Shown piece by piece: positions 52,485 to 60,894 of a stretch of DNA of 64,000 bases. The translations under genes and the position numbers were made by a program. This DNA comes from Cohnella xylanilytica (GTDB taxonomy: Bacteria; Bacillota; Bacilli; Paenibacillales; Paenibacillaceae), in contig NZ_JACJVR010000070.1 of the NCBI RefSeq assembly GCF_014212175.1, positions 25,719 to 89,718 on the forward strand. Reading direction: 5' to 3'. The number at the start of each line of letters is the position of its first letter. Position 1 is the first letter of the stretch. The notes beneath the pieces are model-generated. The model was given only the letters and a program-made list of their open reading frames with translations, had not been told where the DNA came from and ran no database searches.

Positions 52485-53399
52485 ATGAGAAGAGAACGCG
52501 ACCAGGAGTTATGGCAAAAAATACGGTTCGGCGTCGAGATCGAATTCGTCGGCGGGGTTCTGGAGGAGATCGAGCTTCTGCCCGGCTGGATGCTGTCGCT
52601 CGAAGAACGCCAGATCGACGATACGGGAGAAGAATCCGGAAGCGAGCTCAAGCCGCCTCCGATCGTCTGGGACGACCGGGAGCAGATCCGCGTCATGCTG
52701 GCCCGGCTGCGGGCGGCGGGGGCGAGAGCGAATTGGAACTGCGGGCTGCATGTCCACGTCTCCCTGGAACGTTGGGGAGAGGAAGCGATCCCGCGGTTTA
52801 TCGAAGCGGCAATGCGGTATCAGGAAGCTCTCCAGCGCCTGCTCGAGACCGGCGAGGACCGGCGGGTCTTCTGCCCTCCCGTCACCCCGGAGATTCGGGA
52901 ACGCTATCTGGCGGCACCGGGAGAAGCCTCTCTCCTTCGCCGGGGAAGGCCGCAATCCCATCGCTGCGGCATCAATCTGGCGGCGTGGTACGACATCGGC
53001 ACGGCGGAAATTCGGTACGCCAACGGCTCCCTCGACGAAGACGAAGCGCTGCGCGCCGTCGAGCTCTGCCTCCGGTTCGTCGCGGCCGTAGGCGAAGGAC
53101 GTTCGCTCCCCCGGGAGCCTCTGGAGCTGGCCGCGGAGCTTGGCGCCCCGCTCGGCGGATACCCCAAGCCGATCGCCGCTCCGCGCTGGTACCGCGAGAG
53201 GATGTGGCTGGAGAACGCGCTGGTTCCCGTTCTGACGCCGGAGGCGCGCCGGCTTGTCCCGGGAGGAGAGATTCTTCAGCTCCTGCCCGCCCCGGACGGA
53301 ATCCTGGCGGTCATCGAGGACGAAGACGGCCGGCCGAGCAAGCATCTGTTCCGCCTGCCCGCCGCCGGTTGGGAACTCGCCCGCTCCCTTCCGAATTAA
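52485..53399 (+). CDS. Amidoligase-family (Amidoligase_2-like) protein
   Basis: Protein of 304 residues. The start [12 protein letters not shown] matches the first conserved block of the putative amidoligase family (ATP-grasp-unrelated, COOH-NH2 ligase/glutamine-synthetase-like fold), followed by an acidic region with [11 protein letters not shown], and [15 protein letters not shown] containing the conserved [24 protein letters not shown] follows. These enzymes are predicted to form amide bonds to peptides or cell-wall components. ATG 52485 has GGGAGG ten bases upstream. The usual gamma-glutamylcyclotransferase partner is absent here. Confidence 0.78.
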   Translation: MRRERDQELWQKIRFGVEIEFVGGVLEEIELLPGWMLSLEERQIDDTGEESGSELKPPPIVWDDREQIRVMLARLRAAGARANWNCGLHVHVSLERWGEEAIPRFIEAAMRYQEALQRLLETGEDRRVFCPPVTPEIRERYLAAPGEASLLRRGRPQSHRCGINLAAWYDIGTAEIRYANGSLDEDEALRAVELCLRFVAAVGEGRSLPREPLELAAELGAPLGGYPKPIAAPRWYRERMWLENALVPVLTPEARRLVPGGEILQLLPAPDGILAVIEDEDGRPSKHLFRLPAAGWELARSLPN

Positions 53400-53421
53400 A
53401 TCTGGTGCCGCGAACTTTTGC

Positions 53422-53448
53422 AGCCCCCTTGGATCGATCAAGGGGGCT
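53422..53448 (+). terminator. Intrinsic terminator after the amidoligase gene
   Basis: AGCCCCCTTG / CAAGGGGGCT, loop GATCGAT, then GTTGCTTG. Confidence 0.8.
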
Positions 53449-53488
53449 GTTGCTTGTGCGTACGGGTTGGCAGGCGCCAGCTCCCGAC

Positions 53489-54088
53489 TTAACGGTTCAG
53501 CCACTGCGCCGCCTGCAGAATCGCGATCGCGGCCCGATCCCGCCGGTCGGCGTCGTCGCTTCGCATGGCCGCCCTCAGCACGTCCAGCGCTTCCCGGATC
53601 GTCGCCTCGTCGATCCGCGCGCTTCCGTCCTCCGCCGGCCGGACGAGCAGCCGCTCCAGCTCCTCGCGGGTCACGTCGCGGCCGAAGAGGCCAAGCTCCC
53701 CTTCTTCGCGAAGGAAGGCCTGCAGCTCGGGATGCAGCTCCTCGCTCTTCAGGCTCCGAAGCCAAGTGACCCCGCGCCGATGGCCGCTGCGGCTCTCGGC
53801 GCTGTCGAATTCCTCGAGATAATAATAGTCCCCCAGATCGCCCAGGACGAAGCGTTCTCCGTCCGTCGCAAGGACATAATCCCCGTCCTGCATGACATGC
53901 GCGAAGACGAAGGCGTCTTCCGCTCGCCGGTTCGCCTCCGTCCCTCCCAGAAGCTGCTCAAGCCGGGCCCTGTCGAGCCGGCTCCAATCTCCCGATCCCG
54001 GCTCGCCGAAGCTGACGTAATGATTCTCCAGATATTCCGGCAGCCCCCGAGGTCCCCCCGGGTCCGCCTTTAACCGGTACAGCCGCAT
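53489..54088 (-). CDS. Conserved protein of unknown function
   Basis: Protein of 199 residues, soluble, starting MRLYRLKADPGG. The first 100 residues (ENHYVSFGEPGSGDWSRLD, DGDYVLATDGERFVLGDLGD) resemble PUA/EVE-like small barrels that occur at the front of some restriction enzymes, but I see no nuclease part. The C-terminal half is helical and acidic (SLKSEELHPELQAFLREEGE, TIREALDVLRAAM). It lies 23 bases after TerC on the same strand and might be co-expressed with it. No function can be given. Confidence 0.6.
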   Translation of the reverse strand: MRLYRLKADPGGPRGLPEYLENHYVSFGEPGSGDWSRLDRARLEQLLGGTEANRRAEDAFVFAHVMQDGDYVLATDGERFVLGDLGDYYYLEEFDSAESRSGHRRGVTWLRSLKSEELHPELQAFLREEGELGLFGRDVTREELERLLVRPAEDGSARIDEATIREALDVLRAAMRSDDADRRDRAAIAILQAAQWLNR

Positions 54089-54111
54089 CCCGATTCCCCC
54101 TATTCGCCGCT

Positions 54112-54885
54112 TTAAGCGGCCTCTTTGGCCTGCTGCCTGCTTCCGGACAGGAACCAGCCGCAGACGGCGATCAATAGCAGCACCGCATAGAAAATGAGCT
54201 TCCAGGCCGACGATTCCGCGAAGTCGTGGGGGATGACGTGGATCGACGGGTGCGCCAGGGTATGAACGGCCAGCTTGACGCCGACCCAGCCGACGATCGC
54301 GAAGGCGGCGAGTTCCAGCGCGGGCCGGCTCTCCAGCAGCTTCACGAACAGCGAAGCGGCGAAGCGCATGATCAGAAGGCCGATGAATCCCCCGAGGAAA
54401 ATGACGATGAAATGTCCGCCGTCCATGCCGCCGATCCGCGGCAGGTCCGTCGTCGGCAGCGCGACGGCGAGCGCGACGGCCGCCAGGATGGAATCGATCG
54501 CGAAGGCGATGTCGGCCACTTCGACCTTGAGCACCGTCGTCCAGAAGCCGGACTGCTTCTTGCTCTCCTTCTTTTCCGCCGACTGCTCGCCCTTCTTCAC
54601 GATAACCTTCCGGAAAATATGATTGCCCGCGATAAACAGCAGATACAGCGCTCCGATCGCTTGCACTTGCCAAATATCCACCAGATACGAGATCACGAAC
54701 AGCGAAGCGAAGCGGAAGACGAACGCCCCCGCGAGCCCGTAGAACAGCGCCTTCTTCCGCGTCTTCTCGGGCAAGTGCTTGACCATGATGGCGAGCACGA
54801 GTGCGTTGTCGGCGGCCAGCAGGCCTTCGAGCGCGATGAGGACCAGCAGCACCCATCCGTACTCCAGCAGCATTCCGAAATCCAT
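54112..54885 (-). CDS. TerC family integral membrane protein (probable manganese exporter)
   Basis: Protein of 257 residues with about seven to nine membrane segments. The paired acidic motifs of TerC are seen: LEGLLAADNALVLAIM near residue 20 and VADIAFAIDSILAA near 125. Known TerC proteins in Bacillus export manganese, loading secreted metalloenzymes and avoiding manganese toxicity. The transcript begins with a yybP-ykoY element, the manganese riboswitch, which matches the function. The next gene downstream is unknown. Confidence 0.93.
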   Translation of the reverse strand: MDFGMLLEYGWVLLVLIALEGLLAADNALVLAIMVKHLPEKTRKKALFYGLAGAFVFRFASLFVISYLVDIWQVQAIGALYLLFIAGNHIFRKVIVKKGEQSAEKKESKKQSGFWTTVLKVEVADIAFAIDSILAAVALAVALPTTDLPRIGGMDGGHFIVIFLGGFIGLLIMRFAASLFVKLLESRPALELAAFAIVGWVGVKLAVHTLAHPSIHVIPHDFAESSAWKLIFYAVLLLIAVCGWFLSGSRQQAKEAA

Positions 54886-54937
54886 CGAACATCCCCTCTC
54901 CGTTTTTCGGATCGCCTGCCGCTTATTTTCACCCCCG

Positions 54938-55070
54938 GAAAAACGCGAAGAGACCTTCGCCTTATTCGGGCAAAGGTCTCGCTAACAACGCCTCTCGGCA
55001 ATGCCAACCAAGCCGGAGAGCGCGGCTCTCGTAATGACGACGTGGTTGTGGCAGCTACTCCCCTTTGGAA
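54938..55070 (-). ncRNA. yybP-ykoY manganese riboswitch with terminator, upstream of terC
   Basis: Minus-strand reading starts AAAGGGGAGTAGC (+ strand 55054-55066), the invariant first loop of the family, and later TTAGCGAGACCTTTGCCC, the invariant second part. The terminator is GCGAGACCTT / AAGGTCTCTTCGC followed by GTTTTT (54938-54982). Manganese binding is known to open such platforms. It ends about 50 bases before terC. Confidence 0.93.
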
Positions 55071-55250
55071 AACGGCGCTTTGCGCATGCGGCAGAGCGTC
55101 TTCGGGAAGGTATACGCGCAGAGGCCGTCCCGGTTTCAAGAATCGGACGATCTTTTTTTGGGATCGTCGCGATGAGGCATGAGGCATGAGGCCGCCGCTC
55201 CGCTCGTACAATGGAATGAAGGAAGCTCGTACGAGGCCGGAGGGATGCGC

Positions 55251-55619
55251 ATGAGAATAACGTCCGGAGGATTCGAAGTCGCCTATCACGGAAGGGTATT
55301 CGCCTATGGGATGAATCCGATCGAGATCGTCTTGTCGGAGGAGCGCGATCCGCTGAAGTTCGTGTTCTGCATCGAGCGGGAGCCGGACAGGGACGACTTC
55401 GCGACGGACATTCGGCTGGTCCGCTACAACGAGGTTCGGATCGCTTGCGTGAATTATCCTCGGGGCAAGCCGATCGGCAACCAGGACCTGCTCCATCTGG
55501 GCGTTCTGAACAACCGCAAGCTCTCCTTGCGCTTCGAAGTGACCATCCATTACGATGCCGCGTCGTGGGCGCTCAACTTCACGTTCTACGCCGGCGAGGG
55601 GGTCCCCGATCATGAATAG
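55251..55619 (+). CDS. Small conserved protein (DUF6864-like), partner of the next gene
   Basis: Protein of 122 residues, beta-rich, no signal peptide. It starts MRITSGGFEVAYHGRVFAYG and continues NPIEIVLSEERDPLKFVFCI, FEVTIHYDAASWALNFTFY. The pattern agrees with a small immunoglobulin-like or lectin-like domain; the family DUF6864 is a tentative association. ATG 55251 has GGAGGG six bases upstream. Its last eight bases overlap the start of the membrane protein at 55612, so they are translated together. Confidence 0.65.
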   Translation: MRITSGGFEVAYHGRVFAYGMNPIEIVLSEERDPLKFVFCIEREPDRDDFATDIRLVRYNEVRIACVNYPRGKPIGNQDLLHLGVLNNRKLSLRFEVTIHYDAASWALNFTFYAGEGVPDHE

Positions 55620-55926
55620 GCTCGAGATTCAGGATCCGAAGGTCGCCAGCAAGATCATCGCGGCGAACGCGGAGAGCGAGAGGCGCAAGGCGGAGCTGGG
55701 CTTCCTGGGCAAGTTCTACGGCTCGGGCGAGAACGTCCGCCTCTACATCGTCGGGACGATCGCGCTCGGCATCCTTCTCGTCGCGCTTGTCTACACGCTG
55801 ACGCCGGAGCGGTACCGTTCGCCCGAGTTCGGGCTGAAGGAGATGTGGACGCTCGTCGTGCTTCCCGTCGAATCGACGATTATCGGCTACCTGATCGGGT
55901 CGCGGACGAAGGAGGGCCGAAGTTGA
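55612..55926 (+). CDS. Small membrane protein of unknown function
   Basis: Protein of 104 residues. A charged N-terminus (IQDPKVASKIIAANAESERR) is followed by two membrane segments (LYIVGTIALGILLVALVYTL and LVVLPVESTIIGYLIG). Overlaps the upstream small beta-rich protein by eight bases, which suggests a two-component membrane unit. A perfect terminator follows. Function unknown. Confidence 0.7.
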   Translation: MNRLEIQDPKVASKIIAANAESERRKAELGFLGKFYGSGENVRLYIVGTIALGILLVALVYTLTPERYRSPEFGLKEMWTLVVLPVESTIIGYLIGSRTKEGRS

Positions 55927-55935
55927 GTAAAAGAA

Positions 55936-55974
55936 AGAGAGAAGCAAGGCGCTTCCCGCGCCTTGCTTCTCTCT
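55936..55974 (+). terminator. Perfect 17-bp hairpin between convergent genes
   Basis: AGAGAGAAGCAAGGCGC and its exact complement with a TTCCC loop, between the membrane pair and the YteA-like gene. Confidence 0.9.
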
Positions 55975-55991
55975 CGTATGCGGCGAGCTGT

Positions 55992-56498
55992 TCATCGCCC
56001 CGTCATGGAGTCCGAGTCGCCGTAGGCTTCGACGGCCCGCCAAGCGCCCGCATTGTCGTCGAAGCGCAGACCGGGCTGCTCGTCCTTCGCCGATCCGGCC
56101 GGCGCGGCTGTATCCGGCTGCGCCATCTCGGCGGGCGAACGAGAGTGCTCGACGCAGAACGGCGTCCACGGAATCGCTTCGAGCCGCTCGTACGGAATCG
56201 GCTTCCCGCATGTCTCGCACTTGCCGTATTCGCCGTCCTTCATCCGCGCGAGCGCCCGGCCGACCGCGTCCAGCCGCTCCCGGAAGGCGCCGTCGATCGC
56301 CAGATCCCGCTCCCGGTCGGCGGTCTCCGTCGCCAGGTCCGCGGGATGGTTGTCGTACGACGAGATCTCGCCGGACGCGTCGGCGAGCGATTCGCCTTCC
56401 GCCGCTCCAGCCTCTTCCAGGTGGCGCAGGATCTCCTTCTTTTCCTCCCGTAACAGGCCCTTCAGCTTCTTAAGCTCTTCACGGGTCAGATCGCCCAT
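55992..56498 (-). CDS. TraR/DksA-type zinc-finger protein, YteA-like
   Basis: Protein of 168 residues. N-terminal coiled coil (TREELKKLKGLLREEKKEIL), then YDNHPADLATETADRERD, the signature of the YteA group, and a zinc finger KCETCGKPIPYERLEAIP with CVEHS. Such proteins occur in sporulating Bacillales and may bind RNA polymerase like DksA. The C-terminal 40 residues are Ala/Pro/Asp-rich and variable. The next small damaged gene lies just upstream. Confidence 0.92.
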   Translation of the reverse strand: MGDLTREELKKLKGLLREEKKEILRHLEEAGAAEGESLADASGEISSYDNHPADLATETADRERDLAIDGAFRERLDAVGRALARMKDGEYGKCETCGKPIPYERLEAIPWTPFCVEHSRSPAEMAQPDTAAPAGSAKDEQPGLRFDDNAGAWRAVEAYGDSDSMTGR

Positions 56499-56516
56499 TC
56501 CGCTCGCCTCCTCTTC

Positions 56517-56717
56517 TTAAGGCTTGTACTTCCTCTCGCTGGAGGAGGCGTCCTTCGTCTTCTCGCGAGCCTTCTCGTCCCGCTGCTCGATGCCGAGGTC
56601 CTCGACCGGAATCGGGTCGACGTTCCGCTCGCTCTCCCACATGTCGAACAAGCTCTTCTTGTCCGTCGGGTATTGCTCGGGATGGTCCCGATCTGCGCTT
56701 CGCTACCGATCGCTCAT
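56517..56717 (-). pseudogene. Small acidic protein gene interrupted by TAG at codon 5
   Basis: A strong site GGAGGTGGGG and ATG 56717 begin MSDR, then TAG (56703-56705), and the same frame continues for 61 codons (HPEQYPTDKKSLFDMWES, RNVDPIPVEDLGIEQRDEK) to TAA at 56517. The uninterrupted remainder and intact ribosome binding site suggest a recent nonsense change or stop readthrough. The predicted product is small, hydrophilic and charged; no known function. Confidence 0.6.
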
Positions 56718-56789
56718 GTGCCCCACCTCCTACCCCTTATTTAAACAAGGAGGGGAGAAGGGAATCGGAGCCGTGCGAAGGCTAGACCG

Positions 56790-57140
56790 TCAATCGGCGG
56801 ACGGCGGGTTGAACTGCAGCGCCCCCCACAGGTTCCCTTCCGGATCGTAGAACTTGAGCACCCAGGCGAAGCCGTCGTTCCGGAACTGCTGAATACGGGC
56901 GCCGATCCCCGCCAACCGTTCGTGAAGCTCGTGAATCCGCTCCGTTCGGTAGAGCAGCGCCGGATAGTCCGTCCCGCCCACCGTGAAGTGCGCGTGCGAC
57001 GCTTCGTCCTCCGTCTGCCACAGCATCAGAAGCGGCCCTTCCGGCAGCGTCAGGAAGGCGATGCGGTCGCCGTCCCGGCTGCTCAGCCGGAACCCCAGAT
57101 GGTCGACGTACCACGAGATGGCCCGCTCCATCCGGCGCAC
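56790..57140 (-). CDS. VOC family protein with displaced start
   Basis: Glyoxalase-fold protein of about 116 residues (MERAISWYVDHLGFRLSSR, LPEGPLLMLWQTEDE, HFTVGGTDYPALLYRTERIH, WVLKFYDPEGNLWGALQF). The frame continues upstream as LTSLEHAQIPVRRM, the expected N-terminus of the family, to a CTG at 57173. The nearby ATG at 57180 with site GGAGAGGGG is in another frame and gives a seven-codon ORF. So either the start is CTG 57173, GTG 57140, or the N-terminus is frameshifted. Confidence 0.72.
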   Translation of the reverse strand: MRRMERAISWYVDHLGFRLSSRDGDRIAFLTLPEGPLLMLWQTEDEASHAHFTVGGTDYPALLYRTERIHELHERLAGIGARIQQFRNDGFAWVLKFYDPEGNLWGALQFNPPSAD

Positions 57141-57244
57141 CGGAATTTGCGCGTGTTCAAGCGAGGTTAGCAGAGTTCATTACCCCTCTCCGCGGGATTT
57201 CGAATGGATTTCCCTATTTTACCATGTACAAGGAGGGCGCGGTT

Positions 57245-59017
57245 CTACAGATTCAGCTCTACGAGCGATTGGGCGAGCTGAGGATAATCCGTGATGATTC
57301 CGTCGATCTCGAACTTCAGCACTTCCGTCATGTTCCGGCGGCTGTTCACCGTCCATACCCAGACTTCGCGCCCGGCGCCGTGCGCCTTCTTGACGAGCTG
57401 ATCGGTCAGCATGACCTGCTCGATCGTATAGAAGTCGACGTCGAGCTTCGTCAGGTCGCCCAGCGCGAAGTAGAGAATCTGCCCGATCTTGATCTCGGGA
57501 GCGAGCGACCGGATCTGCCGAAGCGTGCCGCCGTCGAACGACTGAATGTATACTTCTTGTTCCATCTCGTATTGCTGCACGAGACGAACGACTTCGCGCG
57601 CCAGCGGCTCGCCCGCTCCGTACGGCTTCATGTCGAGCAGCAGCTTGATGCGTCCCTTCGCCTCCGCCAGCACCTCTTCGAGCGTCGGAACGGGAACGGG
57701 CTCCCCTTCGGCATCCCGGCCGATCGACAGCCGGCGAAGCTCTTCAAGGGTGAGGTCCGACACCTTCGCGTTCGCCCCGGCCATCCGCTTCAACGTGTAA
57801 TCGTGATTCAGCACCGCGACGCCGTCCTTCGTCAGCTGGACGTCCAGTTCGACCGACGGAACGCCCTGTTCGATGGCGGCCTTCACGGCCAGAAGCGAAT
57901 TCTCCGGCTCGTCGCCGGAGTTGCTCCGATGGGCGGCGATCACGACGCTCCACTTGGCGTAGACGAGACTGTCGGTCGCTTTGAAGCCGACGAACAGAGC
58001 CAGGCACAGGTAGGCGACGGCTACGGTTCCGTACAGGACTCTCTTGTGCTTGAGATTCTTTGCGAACGAGACCAGACGCTGCTCCAGCCGGCCGAGTCCG
58101 CTGCGATAGACGTTCAGGCGGTCTTGCGGCTTGAGGCCTTTGGCGCGGCCGAAATAATAGAACAGCCGCGTCAGCAGGATCATGTTCGCCGGGAGGAGAA
58201 GCAGCGCGATCATGTACGTAAGGATCGTGGACAGAGTGAGCGAATAATGCTTCGTGAACACCTCGAGCACGTTCATGTCCAGCCAAGAAGGCAGATAGGA
58301 CAAGGACGCGATCGCCGCGAAGCCGGCGCCGATCACGGCGGCGTTCACCAGGATGAGCGACAGGAACAGCTGCAGCCTTCTTCCCCGCGTCAGCGCCTGG
58401 CTTCTGCGCATCGCCTCGGTTATCGGGCAGCCTTCCAGCAAGGCGAAGTGCAGCACGAAGATCCATCGCAGCAGCGCGTAGATCGCCGCCGCGAGCAGGA
58501 GAACGTAGACGATCGTCATCGTATACGAGGCGTTCAGCACTTTGTTCTCCAGCAGGATCGGCACGTTGAACAGCGCGTAGAACGAAGCGGACAGCGGCGA
58601 ATCGATGAACGGGATGAGGATCAGGAGCAGGGCGACCAATTGAACGGCGCCGAACCCGAGCAGGCGCGGCGTCTGGCGCAGCGTCGTCAGCCACGCGTCG
58701 GCGATGGCCACGTCCCGGCCGAAGTAGCGCTGCTGGACGATAATGACGAGAACGCCCAGTTCCACGAATACCGCGAACGAAGCGACCAGCCCGATGGCGG
58801 CGAGTCCGAGCACGCCTTCGAAGTGGAAGCCGAGACGGTACACCTCGCCGTTCAGCAGCGAGCCGGAGCCGACCGCCGCCACGATCCGGTCGAAGATCAG
58901 CGTAATCAAGGGAATGATGACGAAGCTGGTCACGAGCATGTACATATATTCGAACAGCAGCAGCTTCGGGTAGGAGGCGCGAAAATCGCGAATGCTTCTG
59001 CCCAGCAACTTCAGCAT
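57245..59017 (-). CDS. Membrane-bound glycerophosphodiester phosphodiesterase
   Basis: Protein of 590 residues. Residues 1-340 hold about eight membrane segments (GPDPase membrane-domain type; LITLIFDRIVAAVG, LGVLVIIVQQRYFGRDV, AMRRSQALTRGR). Residues 345-590 are the GDPD barrel: VVIAAHRSNSGDEPENSLLA (catalytic HR and EN), VELDVQLTKDGVAVLNHD (metal and second His), LLLDMKPYGAGEPL, VWVWTVNSRRNM, GIITDYPQ. It cleaves glycerophosphodiesters or lipid-derived and teichoic-acid-related phosphodiesters at the membrane. The interval 59018-59290 shows only simple GATCCC-like repeats and no gene. Confidence 0.93.
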   Translation of the reverse strand: MLKLLGRSIRDFRASYPKLLLFEYMYMLVTSFVIIPLITLIFDRIVAAVGSGSLLNGEVYRLGFHFEGVLGLAAIGLVASFAVFVELGVLVIIVQQRYFGRDVAIADAWLTTLRQTPRLLGFGAVQLVALLLILIPFIDSPLSASFYALFNVPILLENKVLNASYTMTIVYVLLLAAAIYALLRWIFVLHFALLEGCPITEAMRRSQALTRGRRLQLFLSLILVNAAVIGAGFAAIASLSYLPSWLDMNVLEVFTKHYSLTLSTILTYMIALLLLPANMILLTRLFYYFGRAKGLKPQDRLNVYRSGLGRLEQRLVSFAKNLKHKRVLYGTVAVAYLCLALFVGFKATDSLVYAKWSVVIAAHRSNSGDEPENSLLAVKAAIEQGVPSVELDVQLTKDGVAVLNHDYTLKRMAGANAKVSDLTLEELRRLSIGRDAEGEPVPVPTLEEVLAEAKGRIKLLLDMKPYGAGEPLAREVVRLVQQYEMEQEVYIQSFDGGTLRQIRSLAPEIKIGQILYFALGDLTKLDVDFYTIEQVMLTDQLVKKAHGAGREVWVWTVNSRRNMTEVLKFEIDGIITDYPQLAQSLVELNL

Positions 59018-59291
59018 AACGATTCAGTCCAATCTCTCTATGGTGTCTCTACTAGCTTAAATCACCCGATAGAACAAAACTAGGGCTAAGTTCGAAGATT
59101 CGGAGGAGACGAAGAAGACCGTCTTCCCTACCCAAGCGGGTCGGACACGGCCTCGATGCATTCCCTATAGGGTATGACGGCTAATCCCCGGACTTGACAG
59201 CGATTCTCGAGATTCCCTGGCGGACTGGCGGATCGCATTCGCCGATCCCGATCCCGATTCCGAGCCCGAATCGCCGCGGCAGATCTCCGGC

Positions 59292-59777
59292 CTACTCGTT
59301 CCGCAGCCGCGCGACAGCCCGCTCGTATTCCTTGTACCGTCTCTCCCACGCCTGCTCGCGCGATTCGAAGGTGCGGTCGTCCAGCAGCGCTTCGACGACG
59401 TCCAGACAGACATGCCATCCGGCGAGATCCTTGGGCGAGTGATCGGTTAGGCGGCGGATCTTCTCGATCAGAACGAGCCGGCTGCCTCCGTCCGGTTCCG
59501 GATACAGCTCGAACCGCACCTGATCGTCTCCCCAGGTATATTCCAATACCGAATGCGGCCGAAGCTCGAGAATCCTCATCTCCTCGAACGTTCCGTCTTG
59601 CATGTCGAACTTGATGACTCCTCCCTCGCGGAGATCGTCCACTTGCAGCTCGGAGAACCATCTCTTCAGCTTGTCGTTCTCCGTCAGGAACGACCACACC
59701 TTCTCGACGGGATGCTTCAGGCGGCGCTCGAAGCGGGCTTCGTATCCGTCCTCGGACGGCTTGATCGCGGCTAACAT
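59292..59777 (-). CDS. SRPBCC / AHSA1 domain protein
   Basis: Protein of 161 residues of the Aha1-like START fold: YEARFERRLKHPVEKVWSFL, KLKRWFSELQVDDLREGG, VLEYTWGDDQVRFELYPE, and DLAGWHVCLDVVEALLD. It follows an ArsR-type regulator after 33 bases on the same strand, the very common ArsR-AHSA1 pair of Firmicutes. The function is not established; a ligand-binding or stress role is usual in the literature. Confidence 0.92.
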   Translation of the reverse strand: MLAAIKPSEDGYEARFERRLKHPVEKVWSFLTENDKLKRWFSELQVDDLREGGVIKFDMQDGTFEEMRILELRPHSVLEYTWGDDQVRFELYPEPDGGSRLVLIEKIRRLTDHSPKDLAGWHVCLDVVEALLDDRTFESREQAWERRYKEYERAVARLRNE

Positions 59778-59810
59778 GAATACTCTCCTCCTCGTCTTCG
59801 GTTCTTCGGC

Positions 59811-60122
59811 TCAAGGGTCCAGGTCCAACTGCTTCTCCAGCTCGTCCAGCTTGTTCGTCCAGAACCGGCGGTAGGGCTCGAACCAATCGTGCGCTTCCCG
59901 GAGCGGCCCGGGATTCAACCGGTACCGATGATGCTTCGCGTCCTTGCGCAGACTTACCAGACCGGCCTCCCTCAGAATGCGCAGATGCTTCGATATTCCC
60001 GGTTGGCTCAAGGACATCAGGTCCACCAGCTCGCCGACGGAACGCTCCCGGACGAGGATCAGGTCGAGAATCTTCCTCCGATTGGGTTCGGCCAGCGCCT
60101 CGAAGATTTTATCGTTGTTCAT
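59811..60122 (-). CDS. ArsR family (SdpR-like) transcriptional regulator
   Basis: Winged-helix protein of 103 residues. Seen: IFEALAEPNRRKILDLIL, LVDLMSLSQPGISKHLRILR (recognition helix), REAGLVSLRKDAKHHRYRL. No metal-binding Cys motif, so it belongs to the ligand-free autorepressor type. The start is preceded by TGGTTACATATTACCGAATGGTTATATT, two ATGGTTA/TGGTTA repeats that could be its operator. Operon with AHSA1. Confidence 0.93.
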   Translation of the reverse strand: MNNDKIFEALAEPNRRKILDLILVRERSVGELVDLMSLSQPGISKHLRILREAGLVSLRKDAKHHRYRLNPGPLREAHDWFEPYRRFWTNKLDELEKQLDLDP

Positions 60123-60251
60123 GGTTACATATTACCGAATGGTTATATTTCCGTCAAGTTATATGTAGACGACAGAAGAAGCATCCTCGGATGCTTCTTC
60201 GTACAGATTGCACATCATGTACACTGCGTGCTTGTTCGCTCCCTAATCGTC

Positions 60252-60824
60252 CTATCTGGTGGAAGAATAATACGGATAGTCCATCTTGGCTTGAATCCGC
60301 CTGACCGCCTCGCCCGAAGCGATCGATTCCACGAAGAAAAGCCCGAGATCGATGGAAGCCGACACCCCGCCTCCCGTAAAAACGTCGCCGTCCCTCACGA
60401 ACCGTTCCCGGACTACTTCCGAGCAATAGGGCTCCAGCAGCTCGTAGGCGGAGGGGTTCGTCGTCGCCCTTCTCCCTTGCAGGAACCCCGCCGCTCCAAG
60501 GATCAATGCGCCCGTGCAGACGGACGCCTTGTACTGCGCGTCGCGAGCCGTCCGAATCCAGGACAGGAAGTCCTCGTCGTGTCTCAGCTGCCGGGTCGGC
60601 ATTCCCCCAGGGACGAAGACGAGATCGTACTCGGACAAGTCCGGGCGGACCCGGCCGACCCGGATCGTCAACCCCCGGTCGTCGGTTACTTGCTCCCCGG
60701 CGGCGCAGAAATCCCACGACACGTTCTCCCGAATCCCCAGAATTCCCATCCAGGTTACGGCTTCGTAAAATCCGGCGAAATCCAGCGTCGTCATCCCGTC
60801 GAACAGAATAAAGGCCATTCTCAT
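60252..60824 (-). CDS. DJ-1/PfpI family protein (isonitrile-hydratase-like)
   Basis: Protein of about 190 residues with the class I glutamine-amidotransferase-like fold. Seen: MAFILFDGMTTLDFAG at the start, DLVFVPGGMPTRQLR, the nucleophile elbow in VCTGALILGAAGFLQGRRAT (Cys conserved), and FTGGGVSASIDLGLFFVE. This subgroup includes cyclohexyl-isocyanide hydratases, although substrates are rarely known. ATG 60824 has GGAAGGG nine bases upstream. Its leader is a ZTP riboswitch, an unexpected link to folate or purine status. Confidence 0.9.
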   Translation of the reverse strand: MRMAFILFDGMTTLDFAGFYEAVTWMGILGIRENVSWDFCAAGEQVTDDRGLTIRVGRVRPDLSEYDLVFVPGGMPTRQLRHDEDFLSWIRTARDAQYKASVCTGALILGAAGFLQGRRATTNPSAYELLEPYCSEVVRERFVRDGDVFTGGGVSASIDLGLFFVESIASGEAVRRIQAKMDYPYYSSTR

Positions 60825-60861
60825 CCCCAAACACCCTTCCCTTCTTCGGATAAAATAAATA

Positions 60862-60893
60862 GAGTACCCGACCCTCTGAAGGATCGAATACTC
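60862..60893 (-). terminator. Expression-platform terminator of the second ZTP riboswitch
   Basis: 13-bp stem GAGTATTCGATCC / GGGTCGGGTACTC with wobble pairs, loop TTCAGA, then TATTTATTTT on the minus strand. Confidence 0.88.
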
Positions 60894-60894
60894 T

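Noticed and set aside
36065..54885. Tellurite-resistance (ter) system from TerB-like and TerC genes
   Set aside because: The two genes are 18 kb apart, the TerC gene has a manganese riboswitch, and no TerD/TerZ genes are present.
59018..59290. Gene in the gap after the GDPD gene
   Set aside because: Only short shadow frames and GATCCC-like simple repeats; no start signal or domain.
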